From Chitinophagaceae bacterium (lineage in GTDB: Bacteria; Bacteroidota; Bacteroidia; Chitinophagales; Chitinophagaceae): a stretch of DNA of 12,100 bases. This document shows, one piece after another, positions 1-6,167 of the stretch (position 1 is the stretch's first letter; every line of letters begins with the position of its first letter). The stretch covers positions 1 through 12,100 of the forward strand of contig JAACZX010000029.1 of the NCBI GenBank assembly GCA_009996555.1, in the 5' to 3' direction. A program made the translations under genes and the position numbers. Below the pieces are notes generated by a model. That model saw nothing but the letters and a program-made list of their open reading frames with translations. It ran no database searches and was not told the origin of the DNA.

Positions 1-1260
1 GCATACTTCCAGATCACCATTGGTTATCTCATCGGCTATGTAACCATTGCCTATGTGTTATTGCCGCTGTATTATAAACTCAATCTTACCTCTATCTACA
101 ATTACCTGAGCGGAAGATTGGGATTCCGTTCTTATAAAACAGGCGCATCGTTTTTTATTTTATCAAGAACACTGGGCGCAACAGCACGCTTGTACCTTGT
201 TGTAAAAATTTTGCAGGATGCATTACCTGCTTCTGTAAACATTCCTTTCTGGGTTACAACCTTGGTGATACTTGCCATGATATTACTGTATACCTATGAA
301 GGAGGTGTAAAAACAATTGTGTGGACCGATACGCTGCAAACAACCTGCATGCTTGCCGGTCTTGTTATTTGTGTGGTGTATCTGTTAAACCAGATGGGTT
401 TAAGTTTTGGCGACAGCATAACTGCTATGAATGAGAAGGGCTACTCAAAAATATTTTTCACCAACCCTGCTGATAAATTGTTTTTTGTAAAACAGATACT
501 GGCAGGTGCATTCATTACTATTACCATGACAGGTATGGACCAGGAGATGATGCAGAAGAATATTTCAGTAAAAACATTGAAGGATTCGCAGAAGAATGTA
601 CTAACACTTGGATTTATTTTAATGGCAGTACTGCTGTTGTTCCTGTTCCTTGGTGGTGTTTTGTTACTGTTTGCAGAACAACAGGGCATTGCAGCAGCAG
701 GCGATAAACTGTTTCCTGCCATTGCGCTCAACCACATGCCGCCAATTGTTTCGGTGATCTTTATTATTGCATTGATATCGGCATTGTTTCCAAGTGCAGA
801 TGGTGCGATTACAGCACTCACCTCTTCTTTTTGTATTGATATAATTGGTATGCAGCGCCGCAATGATCTTACTGATGCGGAGAAGAAGAAAATGCGCCAG
901 CGTGTGCACCTCGTTTTCGCAGGTATTTTTTTAGTACTGGTGATGGTGTACAAATGGGTGAATGAACCAAGTATGATCGGGGTTATTCTGAAAGTGGCTG
1001 CTTATACTTATGGTCCGTTACTGGGGCTGTTTACCTTTGGTATCATCACCAAACGTGCAGTCAACGATAAACTGGTGCCCATCATTTGTGTTATTGCACC
1101 GGCCATTTGTTTTGTTATCGACAAATTTCAAAAGCAACTTTTTGGTTCGTTTGAAGTGGGGCTTGAGCTACTCATCATCAACGGCTTCTTAACTTTTATG
1201 GGACTGTGGATGATCTCACATAAGCCAGCAGCGCAGGAGACAATGATCAATAGGCAATAA
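1..1260 (+). CDS. Sodium:solute symporter (SSS family), 5' end outside window
   Basis: Integral inner-membrane transporter of the solute:sodium symporter family, which couples solute uptake to the sodium gradient. The substrate cannot be told from sequence. The reading frame is open from base 1, so the gene starts upstream; 419 codons are visible. The GTG at 55 is inside the protein and is not a real start. About ten hydrophobic segments are visible. Family signatures are GGVKTIVWTDTLQ at visible residues 101-113, matching the SSS consensus, and the SADGAITALTSSF segment followed by a conserved Asp. The segment TSIYNYLSGRLGFRSYKTGA near residues 31-50 also fits the family. Members usually have about 480-550 residues, so roughly 70-120 are missing at the N-terminus. 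The last codons and the stop lie inside an imperfect inverted repeat that continues into the intergenic region. Family assignment is secure; substrate is unknown. Confidence 0.93.
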   Translation, partial: AYFQITIGYLIGYVTIAYVLLPLYYKLNLTSIYNYLSGRLGFRSYKTGASFFILSRTLGATARLYLVVKILQDALPASVNIPFWVTTLVILAMILLYTYEGGVKTIVWTDTLQTTCMLAGLVICVVYLLNQMGLSFGDSITAMNEKGYSKIFFTNPADKLFFVKQILAGAFITITMTGMDQEMMQKNISVKTLKDSQKNVLTLGFILMAVLLLFLFLGGVLLLFAEQQGIAAAGDKLFPAIALNHMPPIVSVIFIIALISALFPSADGAITALTSSFCIDIIGMQRRNDLTDAEKKKMRQRVHLVFAGIFLVLVMVYKWVNEPSMIGVILKVAAYTYGPLLGLFTFGIITKRAVNDKLVPIICVIAPAICFVIDKFQKQLFGSFEVGLELLIINGFLTFMGLWMISHKPAAQETMINRQ

Positions 1261-1333
1261 TCAATTGACGATAGGCGATATGCAAATGCATTTTGCCTGT
1301 TTGGCGTTTGCCGATTGCTTATTGAGAATTGCC
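1253..1333. repeat. Imperfect inverted repeat between symporter and methyltransferase genes
   Basis: The left arm starts at 1253 with GGCAATAATCAAT and the right arm, read on the minus strand from 1333, starts GGCAATTCTCAAT. Over the first 26 positions I count 18 identities. The centre holds a near-palindrome, GCAAATGCATTTTGC (1282-1296). The left arm overlaps the symporter stop codon. The recurring words GGCAAT and AATCGGC look like a degenerate intergenic repeat. Whether it is present elsewhere in the genome cannot be seen here. Confidence 0.55.
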
Positions 1334-1360
1334 CATTTTCCGGCTATCTGTTTATCTTTG
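1329..1360 (+). promoter_or_regulatory. Bacteroidota-type promoter (TTG ... TATCTTTG)
   Basis: TATCTTTG at 1353-1360 matches the Bacteroidota -7 consensus TAnnTTTG in all fixed positions. A TTG at 1329-1331 lies 21 bp upstream, close to the expected spacing for the -33 TTG/TTTG box. The likely transcript would begin only a few bases before a TTG codon at 1376 that opens the methyltransferase. It is the best promoter in the window and argues that the methyltransferase starts downstream of it. This is a motif match only. Confidence 0.6.
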
Positions 1361-1375
1361 CCGAAACGTTTTTAC

Positions 1376-2014
1376 TTGGAGTTGATCAACCCGAAGGCCG
1401 AACAGTATGCAGCAAGTTTCTCCACAGCGGAAGATGCCCTGCTGCAATTGATCTCAGCCGAAACAGAACGATCGCACACACAGCCACACATGATGAGTGG
1501 CCACCTCCAGGGACAGTTCCTTGAAATTATCAGCAAACTGGTTCGGCCAAAACGCATTTTAGAGATCGGTACCATGATCGGCTACAGCAGTATATGCCTT
1601 GCAAAAGGGCTTGCTGAAGATGGAGTACTTCATACAATTGAAATGAGAGAGGCCGATGCAGCAGTGGCAAAAAATAATTTTATACGTGCAGGACTAAGCA
1701 ATGCTATTCAACTGCATGTAGGCAATGCGCTGGAGATCATTCCGCAACTGCAGGAAACCTGGGATATTGTATTCATTGATGCAGATAAGACGGGGTATGC
1801 CCGATACTATGAACTGGTAAAACCACGTTTAAGAAGCGGCGGACTCATCATTGCCGATAATGTGCTCTTTCATGGCGATGTGCTGGAAGAACCCATCAAA
1901 GGAAAAAACGGTAAAGCGGTACATGCATTCAATGAAATGGTGGCGGCTGATGAAGAAATGGAAAAAGTAATGTTAACCCTGAGAGACGGATTGTTTCTCA
2001 TTCGTAAAAAATAA
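1376..2014 (+). CDS. Class I SAM-dependent O-methyltransferase (CCoAOMT-like)
   Basis: Predicted cytoplasmic methyltransferase that would transfer a methyl group from S-adenosylmethionine to a hydroxyl of a small, probably catechol-like, substrate. It belongs to the Methyltransf_3/CCoAOMT-like family. With a TTG start at 1376 it has 212 residues, the usual size for bacterial members. The SAM motif is ILEIGTMIGYSS at 61-72, an acidic residue follows strand 2 (E89 in HTIEMRE), and likely metal ligands are D135 in FIDADK and D161-N162 in ADNVL. The frame stays open upstream to a TTG at 1265 with ATGs at 1280 and 1286. That extension would be made of inverted-repeat sequence and would cross a good promoter box, and the family N-terminus (MELINPKAEQYA) begins at 1376, so I chose 1376. 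It is probably the first gene of a unit with the glucosaminidase 8 bp downstream. The true substrate is unknown. Confidence 0.88.
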   Translation: MELINPKAEQYAASFSTAEDALLQLISAETERSHTQPHMMSGHLQGQFLEIISKLVRPKRILEIGTMIGYSSICLAKGLAEDGVLHTIEMREADAAVAKNNFIRAGLSNAIQLHVGNALEIIPQLQETWDIVFIDADKTGYARYYELVKPRLRSGGLIIADNVLFHGDVLEEPIKGKNGKAVHAFNEMVAADEEMEKVMLTLRDGLFLIRKK

Positions 2015-2022
2015 AATATACT

Positions 2023-3081
2023 ATGATCCGACTGGTGTACCTGTCTATTGCTCTTTTGTTGTTTACAGCAGCTTCTGCACAAACCATCAGTATTGATGAA
2101 TACATCAATACCTACAAGGATCTTGCCATCAAGGAAATGATCCGTACTGGTGTGCCTGCCTCTATTACATTGGCGCAGGGCATTGTGGAAACCGAAAGTG
2201 GCAACAGCAAACTGGTAAAAAAGTCAAACAATCATTTTGGTATCAAGTGTAAGGAAACATGGACGGGTCCATCGGTGAGTCATGATGATGATGCTCCAGG
2301 CGAATGTTTCCGTAAATATGAAAGTGCGGAACAATCTTATGTTGATCATTCCGATTTTCTGCGTACCCGCAAGCATTATAACTTCCTGTTCAGTCTTGAC
2401 CCTGCTGATTATAAAGCATGGGCTTATGGCCTGAAGAAAGCAGGTTATGCCACCAACCCTGCTTATCCGCAAATGCTCATCAAGTACATTGAAAAATATA
2501 ACCTCAACGATTACTCATTGATCGCATTAGGTAAGAAACAGGATAACAGCCCGATCATTGCAAAAACAGAGCAGCCTGTTGTAACTGAACAAACAATTGC
2601 AGTTACTGCAAGTGCTCCGCTACAGCAACCTGTGCAGCAGCAACCAGTTGCACAACAGCAAACAGCAGTTGTGGTGGTGGAAGAAGAAAAGAAGTCTGCA
2701 GTGAATTATCCATCAGGTGAATTTAAGATCAACGAAACAAGAGTGATCTACGCAACGAAGGGAACTTCTTTTCTTGCAATTGCACAGCAATATAATGTGC
2801 CATTAAAATGGTTATTCGATTTTAACGATCTGAAAGAAGCAGAAGAATTGGATAAAGATCAGTTGCTGTATTTGCAGCGCAAACGACGCACGGGAGCAAA
2901 CCAGTATCATGTTGTAGCAAAAGGCGAAACGTTGTATGATATTGCACAAGCGCAGGGAATTCGCCTGGATGCATTGTTGCAGATGAATATGGTAGCGGCT
3001 AATCAGCAACCCGAAGCAGGGCAACAATTATATCTGCAGACAACAGCACCCGCTGCTCCGAAAACTGTTGCAAGAAGATAA
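2023..3081 (+). CDS. Secreted glucosaminidase (GH73-like) with two C-terminal LysM domains
   Basis: Predicted exported peptidoglycan hydrolase that would cleave N-acetylglucosaminyl linkages in the wall, with LysM domains for glycan binding. It has 352 residues. A signal peptide spans residues 1-19, with likely cleavage before Gln20. The glucosaminidase domain covers about 25-160; the probable catalytic Glu is E58 in TESG, within AQGIVETESGNSKL. Typical features follow, such as NNHFGIKC and the FRKYESAEQSYVDHSDFL segment. A Gln/Val/Ala-rich linker occupies about 183-224. LysM 1 lies at about 238-286 and is divergent; LysM 2 at about 294-338 is clearer (YHVVAKGETLYDIAQAQGI). The ATG is 8 bp after the methyltransferase stop, so the two are probably co-transcribed, although they share no obvious pathway. 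FlgJ-like peptidoglycan hydrolases are the closest well-known relatives; no flagellar genes are visible. Confidence 0.92.
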   Translation: MIRLVYLSIALLLFTAASAQTISIDEYINTYKDLAIKEMIRTGVPASITLAQGIVETESGNSKLVKKSNNHFGIKCKETWTGPSVSHDDDAPGECFRKYESAEQSYVDHSDFLRTRKHYNFLFSLDPADYKAWAYGLKKAGYATNPAYPQMLIKYIEKYNLNDYSLIALGKKQDNSPIIAKTEQPVVTEQTIAVTASAPLQQPVQQQPVAQQQTAVVVVEEEKKSAVNYPSGEFKINETRVIYATKGTSFLAIAQQYNVPLKWLFDFNDLKEAEELDKDQLLYLQRKRRTGANQYHVVAKGETLYDIAQAQGIRLDALLQMNMVAANQQPEAGQQLYLQTTAPAAPKTVARR

Positions 3082-3094
3082 TTCGTCTGCCTTG

Positions 3095-3102
3095 TAATTT
3101 AG
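3095..3102 (+). promoter_or_regulatory. Weak candidate -7 box upstream of hpt
   Basis: TAATTTAG differs from TAnnTTTG at one position and lies 39 bp before the hpt ATG. The nearest upstream TTG (3068-3070) is 24 bp away, wider than expected. It could be an internal promoter for hpt, but read-through from the upstream gene across the 60-bp gap is equally possible. Confidence 0.22.
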
Positions 3103-3141
3103 AACAGAAAGTCAGGAACTCATCATCAATAAATAAACGGA

Positions 3142-3687
3142 ATGTCAACGATCAAAGTCCACGATAAATATTTTGTACCGTATATGACGGAAGCAACTGT
3201 GCTTGCACGTGTTGCTGCATTGGCAAAAAATATTGATCGTGACTATGAAGGCAAAAAGCCGCTGTTCATTGCTATACTTAACGGATCGTTCATGTTTGCT
3301 TCTGATCTGTTTAAATACATCAGCATTGATGTGGAAATATGTTTTATTAAACTGGCTTCGTACAAAGGCACAAAATCAACAGGGCAGGTCATCACAGCCA
3401 TTGGCCTTGATACCGATATTGTAGACCGTCACGTGATTATTGTGGAAGATATTATTGATACCGGCAAAACAATGAATGAGTTTTTGCCGCAGCTGCACCA
3501 TCAGCAACCGGCTTCGTTGAAAATTGCGGCGTTGTTACATAAACCTGAAGCAACAAAGTACCCTATCACCATTGATTATTTAGGCTTTTCAGTTCCCAAT
3601 AAATTCTTACTTGGTTACGGGTTGGATTATGATGGTCTTGGCCGTAACTTGAAAGAGATCTACCAGCTGACCGAAACTCCTTCCTGA
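3142..3687 (+). CDS. hpt: Hypoxanthine phosphoribosyltransferase
   Basis: Cytoplasmic purine-salvage enzyme that converts hypoxanthine (and usually guanine) plus PRPP to IMP (or GMP) and pyrophosphate. It has 181 residues, normal for bacterial HPRT. Visible motifs are the pyrophosphate loop LNGSF (46-50), the flexible active-site loop ASYKGTKSTG (72-81), the PRPP-binding signature VIIVEDIIDTGKT (98-110), with the two acidic residues E102 and D103, the purine-binding Lys154 in VPNKFLLGYG, and DYDGLGRNL near 162-170. The start ATG at 3142 gives a normal N-terminus. It sits 60 bp after the glucosaminidase and 39 bp before the VWA gene on the same strand. In many Bacteroidota I recall hpt being followed by adk and obgE; neither is here. 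Assignment is secure; preference for hypoxanthine over guanine is not determined by sequence alone. Confidence 0.96.
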   Translation: MSTIKVHDKYFVPYMTEATVLARVAALAKNIDRDYEGKKPLFIAILNGSFMFASDLFKYISIDVEICFIKLASYKGTKSTGQVITAIGLDTDIVDRHVIIVEDIIDTGKTMNEFLPQLHHQQPASLKIAALLHKPEATKYPITIDYLGFSVPNKFLLGYGLDYDGLGRNLKEIYQLTETPS

Positions 3688-3726
3688 TTTACCAATTTAC
3701 TAACCCGGTGAAGCAGGAATTGAATT

Positions 3727-5511
3727 ATGAACCTAAGGTGCATCGCTTTGGTATGCTTGCTTCTGTTCGCTGTAACAGCGGATGCACAATTTTATTTTCG
3801 TGGCGAAGTGAAAGATGCCACCGGTGCCGGTCTTGCATTGGTACAGATAAGGGTTCACTCTTCTAATTCATTTTATATTTCCGGTTCAACAGGTGCCTTT
3901 GGTATTCCTTCTGCATTGGCAAAAGATACGGTCAGTTTTTTTCTGCATGGTTACGAGGCAAAAACAGTGCTGCTTACAAACAGCGAGTTCAACAGCATTG
4001 TACTAAAGCCAAGTGTTGCAGTAAGTAATCCTAAACGAAAACTTCTCTCGGCTACCAAAAACAAAAACGAAGAAGACAAGCGCAGGAATGCTGTTTCAGG
4101 TGAAACGTATTCATCGCAGGTGGAGAACAGTTTTAACAACACCGGTCATTATCCGTCCATTGGTTTTGCAATGAATGTTGATAAGGCATCGTACAGCAAT
4201 ATCAGGCGCTTTATCAATATGAATTCACGTGTGCCGGTTGATGCTGTGCGTATTGAAGAGATGCTGAATTATTTTCCGCAATCGTATAAAGAACCTGCGC
4301 CGGGTAAAGATTTTTTTGTTCAGTCTCAGTTAACAGATTGCCCCTGGAACCCAATGAACCGTTTATTGTTTTTGCAACTGCAGGCACGAAAGATCAGTTA
4401 TGATTCTTTGCCTCCAAGCAATTTTGTTTTCCTGATTGATGTAAGTGGTTCAATGGATCTGCCCAACAGGTTGCCGTTACTGAAAACCGCTTTTCACCGG
4501 CTGGTTGAAAATTTAAGAAGCATTGATACACTTTCCATCATGCTGTATGGCGGCACAGTTGGCATCGCATTGCAGCCAACAGGTGGTAATGAAAAAGAAA
4601 AGATCATGTCGGTGATCGATTCACTTGCTGCAGGTGGCGATACGCCCGGCGAATCGGCAATACGGCAGGCTTACCGGTTGGCACAAAGCCAGTTTATAAA
4701 AGGTGGAAACAATCGTGTAATACTTGCAACCGATGGCGATTTTAATGTGGGCGAATCGAGTGAAGAAGCATTGATGCAATTGATCACACAAAAACAACAA
4801 ACAGGCATTTACCTTACTTGTCTTGGTGTGGGCATGGGCAATTATAAAGATTCAAAACTGGAAGCACTGGCAAAGAAAGGAAATGGAAATTTCGCTTATC
4901 TCGACAATGTAATGGAAGCAGAAAAAGTATTGGTGAAGGAACTGATGCAGACATTGTATGTGGTGGTGGATGATGCACATTTGAATATGATGTTTAACGA
5001 AGCGCAGGTAAAACGTTACCGCCTCATTGGTTTTGATAACAGGAAAGATGTGTTGGCCGATAGCAGCAGTATTCTTGAAGGTGGCGAAATTGGAACTGGG
5101 CATACTGTTACAGCTGTGTTTGAAATTGAACTGAATGAGAATTATACTACTGATCAATTAGTGGCAGAAGCGGATCTTAGTTTTGTTCCTGTGCGGTCTG
5201 CTGAGCGTGTGGAAGAAAAGCATTCAATCATGTACAACTACCGGTCGCTGTATAAGGTTGACAGCAGTTACCGTTTTGCAGCTGCAGTAGCCATGTTTGG
5301 ATTAATGCTGAAGCAATCGCCTTACATTGAAAAACCAAACTGGGATGCGCTTGTTAATTTATTAAACAGTTGTGTTGATCCAGCAGATTACTGGCAAAAC
5401 GAAATGCTCCAGCTTGTAAAAAAAGCAAAAGAGTTATACAAACCTGTAAAAGAAAGAAAACGCTGGTTCCGCAAGCGTGATAAAAAGAAAGAAGAGATCA
5501 TTTTATTCTGA
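3727..5511 (+). CDS. Secreted VWA-domain protein, YfbK-like (VWA plus DUF3520)
   Basis: Predicted exported protein of 594 residues related to E. coli YfbK; the molecular role of this family is not established. A signal peptide covers about 1-20, with likely cleavage before Gln21. Residues 22-95 resemble a carboxypeptidase-regulatory-like beta-sandwich, common at the front of Bacteroidota surface proteins. Residues about 145-225 match the domain that precedes VWA in YfbK (MNVDKASYSNIRRFIN). The VWA domain lies at about 232-400 with an intact metal-binding MIDAS: D238-x-S240-x-S242, T306 and D336. The DUF3520 region, about 407-572, includes KRYRLIGFDNR and GGEIGTGHTVTAVFEIEL. The tail (571-594) is very basic, with a run of KERKRWFRKRDKKK, and is unlike the usual family ending. 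The gene follows hpt by 39 bp and has an AGGA about 9 bases before the ATG. Ligand binding through the MIDAS is an inference from family knowledge. Confidence 0.9.
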   Translation: MNLRCIALVCLLLFAVTADAQFYFRGEVKDATGAGLALVQIRVHSSNSFYISGSTGAFGIPSALAKDTVSFFLHGYEAKTVLLTNSEFNSIVLKPSVAVSNPKRKLLSATKNKNEEDKRRNAVSGETYSSQVENSFNNTGHYPSIGFAMNVDKASYSNIRRFINMNSRVPVDAVRIEEMLNYFPQSYKEPAPGKDFFVQSQLTDCPWNPMNRLLFLQLQARKISYDSLPPSNFVFLIDVSGSMDLPNRLPLLKTAFHRLVENLRSIDTLSIMLYGGTVGIALQPTGGNEKEKIMSVIDSLAAGGDTPGESAIRQAYRLAQSQFIKGGNNRVILATDGDFNVGESSEEALMQLITQKQQTGIYLTCLGVGMGNYKDSKLEALAKKGNGNFAYLDNVMEAEKVLVKELMQTLYVVVDDAHLNMMFNEAQVKRYRLIGFDNRKDVLADSSSILEGGEIGTGHTVTAVFEIELNENYTTDQLVAEADLSFVPVRSAERVEEKHSIMYNYRSLYKVDSSYRFAAAVAMFGLMLKQSPYIEKPNWDALVNLLNSCVDPADYWQNEMLQLVKKAKELYKPVKERKRWFRKRDKKKEEIILF

Positions 5512-5524
5512 TGATCTGAAACAA

Positions 5525-5556
5525 TATACCTGCTACACGGTATAGGATAGTTTTTT
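5525..5556 (+). terminator. Possible weak terminator after the VWA gene
   Basis: A 6-bp inverted repeat, TATACC (5525-5530) and GGTATA (5539-5544) around an 8-base loop, is followed six bases later by a run of six T. The stem is short and AT-rich and the T-run is displaced, so termination is uncertain. It does fit a transcript end between the VWA gene and the separately promoted lipoprotein gene. Confidence 0.28.
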
Positions 5557-5564
5557 CCTGCTGT

Positions 5565-5572
5565 TAGATTTG
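5565..5572 (+). promoter_or_regulatory. Candidate -7 box (TAGATTTG) for the lipoprotein gene
   Basis: TAGATTTG matches TAnnTTTG in all fixed positions and ends 28 bp before the ATG at 5601. No TTG or TTTG is present 19-21 bp upstream, so only half of the expected promoter is visible. Its position, just after a possible terminator, supports independent transcription of the lipoprotein gene. Confidence 0.42.
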
Positions 5573-5600
5573 CTGCATTATTTAACCAAAAAACACAGGT

Positions 5601-6095
5601 ATGAACTTATTCAAACTGAAAACACTTTCTTGCCTCATTATTTTTGCTACGGTTATTTCTTCCTGCAAAAAAGATGGCGGCGGCAACGAAATTGCAAAAG
5701 GAAAAGCCGAGATCAAAGCAAGCTGGAGCGGCGCCTCATCAGGCAATTTTGAATCATCACTTACAGTCAGTACATCCGTAAAAGCATCTCCGCTTATTGT
5801 ATTGACAGGTGCATCTGTTTCATTGCCACCCAAAACCTGCCAGATATCTTTTCCCGTATCGATCACTGCCGGCACCTACAATCAATCGGGCAGCACGGTA
5901 AATGGTATTACGTTGTTGTTTAGTGATGGGGCAAAAGGTTATGCTATTGGAGGTGCTGGTGCCGCCGGTTTTACTGTAACTGTTACCTCTGTTTCTGATT
6001 CAGAGATCAAAGGAACATTCAGCGGACAGTTAGGAAACGGCAGCGATAATTCAAAGATCACAATAGCAAACGGCACATTCCAGGGGAAATTCTAA
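5601..6095 (+). CDS. Small lipoprotein of unknown function
   Basis: I do not recognise a specific family with confidence. The product has 164 residues, with a short basic N-terminus, a hydrophobic stretch (about 8-19) and a lipobox-like VISSC with Cys22 as the likely lipidated residue. The following KKDGGG resembles the starts of many Bacteroidota surface lipoproteins; C-K-K-D partly fits the lipoprotein-export signal described in the phylum (lysine plus acidic residues). The mature part is rich in Ser, Thr, Gly and Ala with alternating polar and hydrophobic residues, suggesting a beta-sandwich. The ending, SEIKGTFSGQLGNG then ITIANGTFQGKF, has the GTFSG/GTFxGKF pattern I associate with small Bacteroidota lipoproteins of unknown function. 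It may have its own promoter, and is followed 13 bp later by a strong bidirectional hairpin. Confidence 0.82.
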   Translation: MNLFKLKTLSCLIIFATVISSCKKDGGGNEIAKGKAEIKASWSGASSGNFESSLTVSTSVKASPLIVLTGASVSLPPKTCQISFPVSITAGTYNQSGSTVNGITLLFSDGAKGYAIGGAGAAGFTVTVTSVSDSEIKGTFSGQLGNGSDNSKITIANGTFQGKF

Positions 6096-6108
6096 CGGGT
6101 GTGTTTTA

Positions 6109-6150
6109 AAATAAAAAGCGGGCAGTAGTACAACTGCCCGCTTTTTATTT
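6109..6150. terminator. Bidirectional intrinsic terminator between converging genes
   Basis: A perfect 18-bp inverted repeat: the left arm 6109-6126 ends GCGGGCAGT, the right arm 6133-6150 begins ACTGCCCGC, and the loop is AGTACA (6127-6132). The GC-rich core is flanked by A-runs on the left and T-runs on the right, so either strand gives a GC stem followed by a U tract. It lies between the stop of the + strand lipoprotein gene (6095) and the stop of the - strand peptidase gene (6168), where a shared terminator is expected. Confidence 0.93.
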
Positions 6151-6167
6151 GTGTAGCGTTTACTGAA

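Noticed and set aside
441..953. 170-codon open frame on - opposite the symporter gene
   Set aside because: Antisense to conserved membrane protein sequence with unmistakable family signatures; no motif, promoter or ribosome-binding site supports it.
1265..1375. N-terminal extension of the methyltransferase from TTG 1265 or ATG 1280/1286
   Set aside because: It lies in repeat sequence, crosses a good promoter, and would make the protein longer than its family; the family-like N-terminus starts at 1376.
2569..2694. CAG/CAA-rich stretch as a DNA repeat array
   Set aside because: It encodes a Gln-rich linker between the glucosaminidase and LysM domains; the units are irregular and no tandem period holds.
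3688..3726. Promoter for the VWA gene in the hpt-VWA gap
   Set aside because: No TAnnTTTG box or close variant is present in the 39 bp; read-through from hpt is simpler.
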